Assembly (NCBI GenBank): GCA_937625935.1
Contig: OW569368.1
Span: 186,001-250,000, forward strand
Source: Tetramitus jugosus
Taxonomy: Eukaryota; Heterolobosea; Eutetramitea; Acrasida; Vahlkampfiidae
DNA length: 64,000 bases
Direction: 5' to 3'
Shown piece by piece: positions 34,162 to 43,123 of this stretch (its first letter is position 1; every line of letters begins with the position of its first letter). The position numbers were made by a program, and so were the translations under genes. The notes below the pieces were generated by a model, which was not told the origin of the DNA, did not search any database, and saw nothing but the letters and a program-made list of their open reading frames with translations.

Positions 34162-35976
34162 ATGACAGCAAATATGCCAAAAATGTCGCCACAAGGACCA
34201 ACGTCATCGAATGTGAGCCACAATCCCGGTGAAAATCCAACAACGCCCACAACGACAACAACAACAACCACCACCACTACCATTCCATCTTCAAGTCATG
34301 TCGAAGAAGACAACAATAGTAGTACTGAGGTCTTTACAACGGAATGGCTCCAAGAACCATTGCAGGCTTTCCACTCACCTTCGGTTCTCACAAGTTCTGG
34401 TTGTTCCTCTTCCTCCTCTTCCTCGTCGTTGCCACACCAACATCAACACCACCACATGATGAACAGTAGCACCTCCATGCAGTCCTATCTCCATCCATCG
34501 TATCAACAACCGCAAGCCTTCCTCTCCTCACAAAACGGTCATTATTATTATTCTCCTCAGCAGATGCATCACAACAACAACAATGGTTCCCTTTATTATA
34601 ACAACAACCATAGTCATACTCCTGCTACTACTACCAATAATAATATTAATGATTATCCGTATGTGGATCATCATCTCCACCATAACAGCAACAACATGAT
34701 TTCTCAACATCATCTCCACCAGAATCATCATCGATCAGCACTGGACTATTCACCACTGTTGATGGCCAACTCGGCAGCTGCCAATCCAGCCATGGTACAA
34801 CAACAACAACAGTACCATCAAATGATGATGAATGATGCTTCGTCCTATTTGCAACACAAGGTACCTGTGCACTCTCAAGTAACACCAGTTGCACCACCAG
34901 TTGTGCAACAAGAACCACCACAGGAACAAACATATCGTATCCAACAACCGGAATTCAAGTTTTGCAAGAAGAGAAATGAGTTTTATTCCAATCAATATGA
35001 ATCCATATGGTATAAATCCCCTTACAAATACCATATGAGATTGAGAGTGATGACTACTTTGCCCATTTTGACTGATAATATGGCAGTCAAGTTGCACTTG
35101 TTGCATGAAGATGACACTGAAGTCGTCGTGTCTGACTCAACAGAAACCATTACCTTTAGCAGTGAAGATTCACCAAGCAGTGATAAGCCAGCCAGTGGTA
35201 AGCGCAAGGGAAGAAAGAGAAAGAACTCGACGGGCAAGGAGTCAACAACTGCCAAAAGAACAAAAAAGGAGAAGCAGTTGCCACCAACGTCACCAGCACA
35301 ACCACCAGTGGTCGATTCTGTGATACAGAAAACTGAAACTTGTCAGCACGATATCATTGTTGGACCATTCCAATTCAATGTTTGTTCTTACAAGTACAGT
35401 GGACGCAAGTTCAAGCTTGTTATTACCCTATCCAACATTATTGATGGCGTCGATGTGTGCAACCTCACCTCACCTCCATTTTTAATCAAGGCCAAGAAAC
35501 CAATTGTCAAGCCAGGTATCAAGTCCAAGAAGGCTTCAGCTAAAACCACAGAAGACTCATCCGATGATGCCACCAGCCCAACAACTCCTTCAACTCCTGC
35601 AACACCAGCATTCACTGAATCTATGGCTCGTCCTGCTGTTGCTGCACAATCTTGTTCAAAATCTGAAACGACTAACGATCAAGTCAAGCCCACAACACAA
35701 TTGAAAGCTCAAGAAGATTCATCACCCGTGTTCGACTTCAATCCTGGTGACTGCAGTGAATCACTTGATGATATTGTGCTTGGAATGAGCAGCTCAGCTG
35801 CAAACAAGAACACAAAAGTCGAGTCATCATCATCATCATCGCAATCAATTGACTACCATTCATTTGGCTTGTCAGAACTGAACGACGATGAAATTGAGCT
35901 GCATGACACATATCTGGATGAATTGCTCAACTCTGATCTATTTATGAGTGGAACGGACCAGTTCTCCTCTGCTTAA
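34162..35976 (+). CDS. Low-complexity protein with beta-rich domain, putative transcription factor (paralogue of 23522)
   Basis: Single exon, 604 residues, clear ATG. The N-terminal about 255 residues are Thr, Ser, His, Asn and Gln runs. The ordered region (about 258-460) reads EFKFCKKRNEFYSNQYESIW, then MRLRVMTTLPIL, a basic insertion (KRKGRKRKNSTGKE), and GPFQFNVCSYKYSGRKFKLV, then LTSPPFLIKAKKPIVKPG. The end follows the same strand, GR turn, strand, PF-x-I, basic pattern as the gene at 23522. The pattern is reminiscent of Runt/p53-like Ig-fold DNA-binding domains (an F-strand, GR-x-F-x-L, then a basic tail). The C-terminus is acidic with SPVFDFNPGDCSESLDD and ends in short hydrophobic-acidic segments typical of activation domains. 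The function is inferred only. Confidence 0.62.
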   Translation: MTANMPKMSPQGPTSSNVSHNPGENPTTPTTTTTTTTTTTIPSSSHVEEDNNSSTEVFTTEWLQEPLQAFHSPSVLTSSGCSSSSSSSSLPHQHQHHHMMNSSTSMQSYLHPSYQQPQAFLSSQNGHYYYSPQQMHHNNNNGSLYYNNNHSHTPATTTNNNINDYPYVDHHLHHNSNNMISQHHLHQNHHRSALDYSPLLMANSAAANPAMVQQQQQYHQMMMNDASSYLQHKVPVHSQVTPVAPPVVQQEPPQEQTYRIQQPEFKFCKKRNEFYSNQYESIWYKSPYKYHMRLRVMTTLPILTDNMAVKLHLLHEDDTEVVVSDSTETITFSSEDSPSSDKPASGKRKGRKRKNSTGKESTTAKRTKKEKQLPPTSPAQPPVVDSVIQKTETCQHDIIVGPFQFNVCSYKYSGRKFKLVITLSNIIDGVDVCNLTSPPFLIKAKKPIVKPGIKSKKASAKTTEDSSDDATSPTTPSTPATPAFTESMARPAVAAQSCSKSETTNDQVKPTTQLKAQEDSSPVFDFNPGDCSESLDDIVLGMSSSAANKNTKVESSSSSSQSIDYHSFGLSELNDDEIELHDTYLDELLNSDLFMSGTDQFSSA

Positions 35977-36163
35977 ACCCAACTAACATACAATTCTCCC
36001 GTTTATTTTGGCAGTCCTGATGTGCTAGGAGTGTACAGGAACTGCCCACATTACTATTATACCTACCGACAATACAATCATTTTTGTTCCATCAAATTCT
36101 CGATCTTTTCAGTTTCGCGCCTTTTTATTCAACCAAAAACCACCAACACAAAAAGCCAAAGTG

Positions 36164-38116
36164 ATGAACCGAAACTTTCATACACCACCATGGATACTAT
36201 CCTCGTTACGCAAGCACATTGAACAAGAGAATGAACAACAACAAGAAGAACATGATGATAATGATGATTTCACTCAACAAACCGTTGATCAACAAATAGC
36301 TCTATGGGTCAGAATGGACAGTGACCTCGTCTATATAGCACCACCACCACCTCCAACAACCACTGCAAATGCTGCTGAAAGCAATGACTCCTCCTCATCA
36401 CCATCACTCGATGACACTTCACGTGAAATTACCATATCGGATGATTTGCACTACATTACATGCAAAATTCGCAACAGTGCCATTGAGAGCTTATTGAACG
36501 AGAGACCAGAACTCAATAACGTTTTTGAAAAACTCAGAGGCACATACTTGAAGCTACTGAACTATCATTTTCACAAGAGAGTTGTGATTGATCAATCATC
36601 GAGTACTACTACTACTACTGCTATTACTGCCAAGAATACGAAGAAGAAGAAGAAGCAGAAGCAGCAGAAAAATAAGAATATTGTCGTTGAAAATGATAAG
36701 AATGCCGAAGTAGAGTATGAACTAGTGGTGGATCGTTTAGGATTTGTATCATTTGAAAAATTTGCTCCTGATAAGCGACGATTAAAGGATGCTAACGACG
36801 TTATTAAGCCTCTGATAAAGTCATTAAGGTCCAGTAGTAAAATTACCGAAACAGAAGAAGAAGAAGAAAATGGAAGAGTACACTTGGGAAATGCTGCCAT
36901 GTTGAGTGATCATCAGCATGCTGTTGCTGTGTCGAATAAGTCACCACAACAACAAAAACAACAAGAACCACAGAAAAATCAGGACGCGGCAGCGAACATC
37001 ACTGTACAACAACCATCCAAAGTCACTGTGGCTGAAGAAGACTTGTCAAACAGTGAATCCATACTCTTCTATCCTCAAACAAAGGAAGATGAAAACAATG
37101 TTCGCATCAGTGTGAAGGAATTGGAGACTTTGCGACGGTTATGTATCGATGGATTCGACACTGGAGATGTCGGTTTCTTACAGAGTCGAACTGAACCTTC
37201 TCAGCCACACGAATCAGAGCAAGCACACTCATCTGCATCCAGTGTATTCAGTGAGAATCGATCTAGTGCATCCACTGCAGAGGATAACGACTCCTCAAAA
37301 TCACAGGACTCTTGCTTTGGTTTAAGAAATGTGATACATGAGGTGGGTGATGTAATCATACAAAGCATACAATCAACCAACGAGGATTCAGCAAGTTCGC
37401 CGTCGAGGATCGTTAGCATTTCTTCAATTGAAACACCAGTTGCAAGCAATCGAAACGAGAGGAACAAAGAAGTCAACATGACTGAAATAGGGAGTCACCC
37501 GGAACCATCAGAGATCATTCAGTCACAAACTGATTTTATGGAAGAAATGGTGGATATGCAACAAAGTATGGAGGGAGAGACCAGCAGTCAACCATTTGAT
37601 GACGGTATTGCTCTCGCCCAGCAGATTCCAAGTTTTCCAAGTATGAGTCCTGCCTCTCCACCGTTAATCAGTAGCGGTGAAGAGAACCGGAGTAGAATAG
37701 ATGAGGATGAAAATGCAATGCAAGACGACGAGGATGAGAATGAAAACGATGAAGATGTTCTTATGACTTCGGATGATGATGGACCTACCAATGCAACAAC
37801 AATGCGTTTTCGGGATCAATTATGCACCCAGATGCAATCCCAACCGAGCAATATCGATGAAAATGAATATTTGAGAATGTTGATTGACAGCGAAACATTA
37901 GAGACTGGTACTGTACAAACTATTAGCAGCGACCAAAACACCTGTCCAGCTTTGTCACCTGACGGAAGACCATCCAATGTCCGCTCGTCCTCTCCACACA
38001 ACAATCAGCAACATGATGAATCTAGCTCTAACTCATCCTCCAAGCAATTACCTCCAAGGTGTTCAATAGACCTGGAAGCTTGGAACAACATTATTCTAAT
38101 GTGGAAAACAAGGTGA
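36164..38116 (+). CDS. Candidate TPP1/ACD-like telomere protein (OB-fold N-terminus)
   Basis: Single exon, 650 residues. The frame opens with GTG at 36161 and the first ATG is at 36164. N-terminal segments resemble the OB fold of mammalian TPP1 (ACD) in order and content: PPWILSSLRK near residues 8-17, EITISDDLHYITCKIRNSAI (about 88-107), YLKLLNYHFHKRVVI (about 128-142) and VEYELVVDRLGFVSFEKF (about 182-199). TPP1 has PWI, VSDGTHSVRCLV, LLLLQDCGVHV and FYLQVDRFSLLP in the same order. A Lys/Gln-rich insertion separates the last two. The remaining 450 residues are acidic, Ser-rich and disordered. TPP1 recruits telomerase and binds POT1 in shelterin. I infer the match from pattern alone, so it is uncertain. 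The stop lies within AGGTGAGAG, which could also be a splice donor. The next gene converges 30 nt away. Confidence 0.5.
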   Translation: MNRNFHTPPWILSSLRKHIEQENEQQQEEHDDNDDFTQQTVDQQIALWVRMDSDLVYIAPPPPPTTTANAAESNDSSSSPSLDDTSREITISDDLHYITCKIRNSAIESLLNERPELNNVFEKLRGTYLKLLNYHFHKRVVIDQSSSTTTTTAITAKNTKKKKKQKQQKNKNIVVENDKNAEVEYELVVDRLGFVSFEKFAPDKRRLKDANDVIKPLIKSLRSSSKITETEEEEENGRVHLGNAAMLSDHQHAVAVSNKSPQQQKQQEPQKNQDAAANITVQQPSKVTVAEEDLSNSESILFYPQTKEDENNVRISVKELETLRRLCIDGFDTGDVGFLQSRTEPSQPHESEQAHSSASSVFSENRSSASTAEDNDSSKSQDSCFGLRNVIHEVGDVIIQSIQSTNEDSASSPSRIVSISSIETPVASNRNERNKEVNMTEIGSHPEPSEIIQSQTDFMEEMVDMQQSMEGETSSQPFDDGIALAQQIPSFPSMSPASPPLISSGEENRSRIDEDENAMQDDEDENENDEDVLMTSDDDGPTNATTMRFRDQLCTQMQSQPSNIDENEYLRMLIDSETLETGTVQTISSDQNTCPALSPDGRPSNVRSSSPHNNQQHDESSSNSSSKQLPPRCSIDLEAWNNIILMWKTR

Positions 38117-38146
38117 GAGAATAATACACGTAAACAAAACTTTATA

Positions 38147-38902
38147 TCAGATCGTGTGTGCTTTGGAACCCACAATACTATCACTGTCATTAACAAGAGC
38201 AGAAATTGACATCTTCCGTAAACAATTTTGTCTCCGTCTTTCAATCTCTTCTGACGTCAACTCCCACGAACCGCTATCAAAGAGTTGTTTGTTGTTGAAA
38301 GGTATTTGGATCGGTTCTGATTGTGGAGCGCTTGAAGTTTGAATGCCGAAATTCGTCAAATTTTCGTCCCTGTCATTTGCAGGGGTGCTCATTAGAGGAA
38401 CCAAAGGGACATTCTGTGACGTGGCTGCTCGCTTCGTGTGAAGTGGAAAGGGGAAAGATTTGGGCGACTCAACTGTTTCGCTCGAATACTTGTCTGGGCA
38501 GTAGGGTGGGAAGTATTGCTGTGTTTGGGTAAAAGTGTTGTTCGTTGTTGTAGCTGCTCCTAGTTCACACAATTCACGAGGTGATTGATAGTGGTGTTGT
38601 TGTTCTTGGTGGTGATATGGATGAAATTGTGGGAATGATTGCTGGTATGGCGACCTTGGAGAAGTAGGTAGGCTTGTGGAATTGTGGTGGTATGTGTCTT
38701 GAACATGGAAATTATGAAAGTAAAGGTGTTGATTCATGGATGGAGAAGGTGGAGGTGATCTTTGAGGTGGCTCTCCTCCATGTGAAGTTGTGGCATAATT
38801 AGATGAGGATGACGACGAGGGATTGCTGGTATTGATTGCATTCTTAGCTCTGCGACCACTGCCACCTGGGCCTCTGTTAAACCATTGGAATGAGTTTTCC
38901 AT
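38147..38902 (-). CDS. Pro/His/Ser-rich protein of unknown function
   Basis: Single exon, 251 residues, ATG at 38902. Low-complexity composition: an N-terminal basic patch (FNRGPGGSGRRAKN), then Ser, Pro, His and Tyr-rich stretches (HHQEQQHHYQSP), then a short conserved-looking C-terminal helix (ELTSEEIERRRQNCLRKMS) followed by SALVNDSDSI. The SP and RS sites suggest phosphorylation. I do not recognise a family. Its stop lies 30 nt from the stop of the convergent gene at 36164-38116, so the two transcripts may overlap at their 3' ends. Confidence 0.6.
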   Translation of the reverse strand: MENSFQWFNRGPGGSGRRAKNAINTSNPSSSSSSNYATTSHGGEPPQRSPPPSPSMNQHLYFHNFHVQDTYHHNSTSLPTSPRSPYQQSFPQFHPYHHQEQQHHYQSPRELCELGAATTTNNTFTQTQQYFPPYCPDKYSSETVESPKSFPFPLHTKRAATSQNVPLVPLMSTPANDRDENLTNFGIQTSSAPQSEPIQIPFNNKQLFDSGSWELTSEEIERRRQNCLRKMSISALVNDSDSIVGSKAHTI

Positions 38903-39273
38903 TGCAGTTGATTGTTCTCTGTTTCTGTGCGTGTTGAATGAACCAATAATCAGATCGTACGTTCTTTTGGTAAACAGAGTGCTGCTATCTCGTGTTGTTT
39001 TGAGCTTTACCCAACCACGATTGTCACAAATTGGCGCTACGCTCGCACACAGGGAAAACCTGCGGCTGTGTTTTTGATTGACATAATTTAAGGGGTGGGC
39101 CCATCGCCTCCTTCCAAAGACATTTGGTTAATCAATGCCTGATTTGTATATCCCGAAAATTTTTTGAAGCAGCTTCTTGGAATCTTCATTTTCAAAGCAA
39201 GGTATTCTGCGTTCTTTAGGCAGTTTTTTTGGAGTGACACCAAACGCATGTGGACCATACCGAGAGAGTTCCT
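38903..39273. other. Intergenic region, partly covered by an open frame downstream of SPO11
   Basis: 371 nt between the minus-strand gene starting at 38902 and the SPO11 stop. The minus strand stays open in a different frame from SPO11 over 39355-39128 (75 codons, containing LEELSRYGPHAFGVTPKKLP) with no ATG. It could be an alternative 3' exon of SPO11 or chance. The promoter of the 38902 gene presumably lies at the left of this stretch. Confidence 0.35.
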
Positions 39274-40668
39274 CTAAAGATGTTGACGTCGGATGACTTT
39301 CTGGACTACAGTCTTTGTGAGGGTTTGATATCCAAGGTTGTTGAAGGCTTGAATCTCACAAATCTTTCGTTTGTGCAGCATAAACTGCAATTGTTTCTTG
39401 TACACACCATTCCGATACTTGTTCACATATTCATATTGTAACAACCTGTGTATGACCTGCTCATCCTTGTCATGCAGTTCGCTAGTCACAAGATTGTACT
39501 CTGAAATATCTTCCGAATGCACTCCCAACCATTTCATTTCATTCACAGTGTATTGATAGGTTGCAGGATTGAGTTCACTAGGGGTACCCACTGTGTATGT
39601 GAGGAAGATGTGAAACCCGTACGGGTTATAGTCCACCAAGCAATACACAGGAATGTTGAGTTTTTTCCAAAGTGTGTACACCATGTATCTTGTAGCTACA
39701 TCAGGGAAGCCACATGCAGTGATGACAATACAAGGAAGTGTTTTACATAGACCATCTTCGATCAATCGTCTGTAAACACCATCCTTTTCAACAACGAGAA
39801 TAAACCTTGCATCTGAACAAACCTTAATTTCATCCATCGAATGGGTCACCAAAGAACCAGGAATGTTCATACCAGGTGAACTCAACGACAAAACATCAAT
39901 GACAGATGCCTTGAGTTGAATCTTCACCGGACCATACAAGTAACCTTTTGCAGAAGCGACCACACCAACACATTCTCGAGGACAATTCAGCATCAAACAA
40001 GTTTCAACAATTCTGAGGTTACATTGATCCTGATCTGGCCAAGAATCCATCGTCATGTAATACAATTCCCTCTGTGTCACCGTTTTCTTCTCCTGAAGAA
40101 GCTGATACATCTTTGACATTAGTTGCCATATTTGAAAGTACGATTTGCACGTGTTAGTATTCTCTAATGATCTGTAGCTGACATTTTCTATCCAATCATG
40201 GTTTCTCGAGAGTTTCTTGTAATCAAGCTCCTCGTTCAACTGGTGGATTAGAGCTTGTTTCTCTGTTGAGAGGAAATGAGTAGTACTCATCTTTCTGTAT
40301 TTTAACAAACGAACACTGTGGAAGTCTAACTGAACTGAGCGACCAGTTCTATCAGCCAAGAGAGAACTTTTGTTTGGATCTTGGAGGCCAACACCTTTCC
40401 CCTCATCCAGCTCTTCTTCTTCTCTTTTTTCCCTGAGAGATTGATTCACTTGAGAATCAGTGAGTGGAATGAGAAAAAAATGTCGCTGCAGTTTTGGTGC
40501 CATTTTGGACCTTGTTGTTGTATTGTTGTTGAGCTCAGAGCTTTTCTCCTCGTTGCAAATAATTCTGAGCATGTTCAAGACATGACACTCGATAAGTCTT
40601 GAAATCTCAGTGGGATTGGTTGTATTGGAGTGAAGACAAAATTGATCAAGCACGAATTGTTTATTCAT
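39274..40668 (-). CDS. SPO11: Meiotic DNA double-strand break protein SPO11 (topoisomerase VI A-like)
   Basis: Single exon, 464 residues. The ATG at 40668 is chosen because the longer frame begins with a non-ATG codon. The winged-helix (5Y-CAP) domain carries the tyrosine pair in TQRELYYMTMDSW (Tyr203-Tyr204, the likely catalytic site). The Toprim domain has the metal Glu in LVVEKDGVYRR (Glu294) and VDYNPYGFH (Asp346, Asn348). The second Toprim acidic position is Asn, whereas many family members have Asp. The C-terminus LQFMLHKRKICEIQAF with NNLGYQTL matches the usual SPO11 ending. SPO11 makes the programmed breaks that start meiotic recombination. An N-terminal extension of about 130 residues precedes the conserved core, with an acidic stretch (REEEELDEG). 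The conserved metal-binding Glu and first Asp are intact, so activity is plausible. Confidence 0.95.
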   Translation of the reverse strand: MNKQFVLDQFCLHSNTTNPTEISRLIECHVLNMLRIICNEEKSSELNNNTTTRSKMAPKLQRHFFLIPLTDSQVNQSLREKREEEELDEGKGVGLQDPNKSSLLADRTGRSVQLDFHSVRLLKYRKMSTTHFLSTEKQALIHQLNEELDYKKLSRNHDWIENVSYRSLENTNTCKSYFQIWQLMSKMYQLLQEKKTVTQRELYYMTMDSWPDQDQCNLRIVETCLMLNCPRECVGVVASAKGYLYGPVKIQLKASVIDVLSLSSPGMNIPGSLVTHSMDEIKVCSDARFILVVEKDGVYRRLIEDGLCKTLPCIVITACGFPDVATRYMVYTLWKKLNIPVYCLVDYNPYGFHIFLTYTVGTPSELNPATYQYTVNEMKWLGVHSEDISEYNLVTSELHDKDEQVIHRLLQYEYVNKYRNGVYKKQLQFMLHKRKICEIQAFNNLGYQTLTKTVVQKVIRRQHL

Positions 40669-40847
40669 GTTGCATGAAATGGTGAGAGTTGTAGATGGAC
40701 AGGTGGTGCAGGGAATTGTTGTATGTTGGCGATGACGGCAAGATTTTGGAGCCAAAAGGAAATATTGCGTCGGCTATTTTGGGATACCAAAGGAGGAAAC
40801 CGGCCTGAAAGCTGAGTCTGGGTTGGGCGACATTGGGGCAAGAATGC

Positions 40848-42742
40848 TCACGTTTCGTGAATCACCAAATCAGAGACTTGAGTAATGGGGCGCTGTCGTG
40901 CTTGCGATTGCAGAAAGCGTCGCTCGATGTTTCTCAATTCCTCTTCACCTGTTAAGGCAATGAACATGCGTGTGTACAGTGTCGTGGTTAAGTTGTTGTT
41001 TGAATCGATTGGAGAAGAAGGTGTTGAGTTAGAGACACGCTCCTGCCTAGTTGGGGAAAAGTGTTGGTGTTCTTTTTGTCGCGTCTGTTGGTGCTGAGGA
41101 GCCTCCTGAGCAGTAGATAAGCACCAATGACTCATCACTCCCTGATTTCCAATATTGACTTGTTGCATGTGGTTGTTGTTATGACTTGGACTTTCTTGTG
41201 ACCTTTGACTCAATGTCTTGTAGTGCGTGGGTTTTGAATAAACTTGAAAAGTCCACTCTTGGTGATTACTTTTAGGCTTCACTTTTCCGTGCTGTGGGAA
41301 ACTGAAAAATTGTCGAGATAAATGAGTACCCTGAGGGCTTGTAGAGTGACCTTCTTCTGCTTGCTTGCGGGACATATGTATGCTCTTTCGTTTGTGATAA
41401 TCTGAAAAGTGGGATATTGGCAGGTCATGCACGGCCTCGAATAGTCGAAGGATCCTTAATCGGGAGAGACGGAGCTTTCTGGGGAGTGTGCGATTGATTG
41501 ATAGTCGCGAGCAGGTTGGAAAATATCGAGTATTTGATGCTGGAGGAGGGGCTGAAGAACTACTCTTTGGCCAAACACAGCACTCTCGCCATCAATCAGT
41601 GAATCCCTTGGTAACATAAAGCCTCTGGAAACATGAGATTCGCCTTTCTGTCTTTGAACAGCGTTGGCATATAGTGATGCAATATTGAAAACATCAGGTT
41701 TGCATGCCCCTGTAAGGCGAGGAGCTTCAAAAACTTTCCCCAAATGTTTGATCGGAGAGATTCCAGGAATCATTTTCTGACAGTTCTCCGATCGTCCTTT
41801 CCGAAATTTCACCTTGGAACTCCGTAAGAATAAGATTGCAGCAATGAACGAGAGAACTGATAGACCACCACTCAGCAAGTGACGTGCAGAAATAGAGGAC
41901 AATAGGACCAAATACAGATCGAATGAGACAAAACTGACTGGTAGATACCACAAATGTCTCCAAAGATTCAAAAAAGCGTGGATGTACATGTGAGCCATGA
42001 TGTCGGAGGATATTAATCCCTGTGCAACACAAGAGTAACAACGCGACCAACCACTCTCCTCCAAGAAAACAGCTGAATACCGATGAACAAGCAATTTGTT
42101 CTTCGCATCAACAAACTTGTCAATCGCAAGCTCAAATCGACCACAACAATACTCAATCGTCGCGTCTACAACGCCCCCCAAGCACTCACAAAGTATGATG
42201 TGCATCTTGTTCGATGATTCATTGCCGTTATTGTTCTTGCTGTAGTTGCACCAATTACGCAACAAAACACGAGCTGTCTCAAAATCTTTGTTCACTTCGA
42301 TGCACGAACAAATCTCAAGATAGGAATCAATGAATTGTTGCTCTTCTTCTTCTTCGTTCACTTGACTTGACGTCAAGCAAGAAACAAGTGAAGATAATTG
42401 CCAACTCAAGTGCACAACAGGAGAGTTAAATTCCTCTTCATGAAGCTCAAACTTTTGTAAAGTTGAACGAGTGCGCAATGTGCAATTTGAGCTCGGTCTC
42501 ATTGATTTTGGCTTGGTTTCACCACGATCATGAGAGCTGCGATGAGATTTTGCTACGGCATTGCCGGATCTCAGAGTTGATGAGCTTTGCTTCACGTGAC
42601 TTGATGTGCTTGTCGCATTGTGAGTTGCTTGTGGTTTGGTGATTGTTCCGAGTCTTTCGTTTGTTTTTTGTGTAAGGAGATTGATGAGCACTTCATGATT
42701 CATATCAAACAGATTGCCACCTGCAACGGAGCGTCGTTCCAT
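40848..42742 (-). CDS. Predicted membrane protein with unresolved 3' intron or frame break
   Basis: The ATG at 42742 opens a frame of 428 codons ending at 41456. A second frame on the same strand is open from 41591 to a stop at 40848 (247 codons, no ATG at its beginning) and overlaps it. The first part has a Ser-rich N-terminus, a helical region with possible TPR character (FIDSYLEICSCIEVNKDFET) and two hydrophobic helices (LPVSFVSFDLYLVLL and LSVLSFIAAILFL, about residues 270-315). The second is Gln/His/Ser-rich and ends in FIALTGEEELRNIERRFLQ. The two are probably one gene, joined by an intron near 41480-41580 that I cannot place: no strong GTATGT-type donor occurs there. Alternatively they are two genes. 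No family was recognised. A tail-anchored peroxin-like fold is only a guess. Confidence 0.5.
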
Positions 42743-43123
42743 AATTGCTCTGTGTGAAAACTGAGGGAAATCCGAATACGTGGTGATTTGTTGAACTGGA
42801 ATTGTCCAAGGTGTGTAATCGGCCGGACGCTCGGGAGTTTGGTTGAAATAAGAGAGGGCTTTTTAGCAATAGAAAAAAAAAGGATTAGTTATTCCGAACA
42901 ACAAACGCACAAACTGAACGCAACAGTCTTTGACGAACAAAGCGCGTTGTTTTTTTTTGTATCGATTGAAAATCTGTTGAAGAACAACACTGGGCTCAAA
43001 CGATACTCACACTAGTCGTAGACTGCTGGAACTTTTTTCAGAGTAGTTCTCCACCATCCATCCACCCCACCGCCACCACCAACAAACAATTGAATCCAAC
43101 TCACAACAACAACAACCACAAAT
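42743..43123. promoter_or_regulatory. Divergent intergenic region between membrane-protein gene and zinc-cluster gene
   Basis: 381 nt between two divergent start codons, so both promoters lie here by position. It contains a poly-A run (42872-42880), a poly-T run (42951-42958) and a run of CAA/CAC units just before the zinc-cluster start. No specific binding site can be named. Confidence 0.4.

Noticed and set aside
34646-34933. Minus-strand Val/Leu-rich ORF
   Set aside because: Antisense to Gln/His/Pro codons of the gene at 34162.
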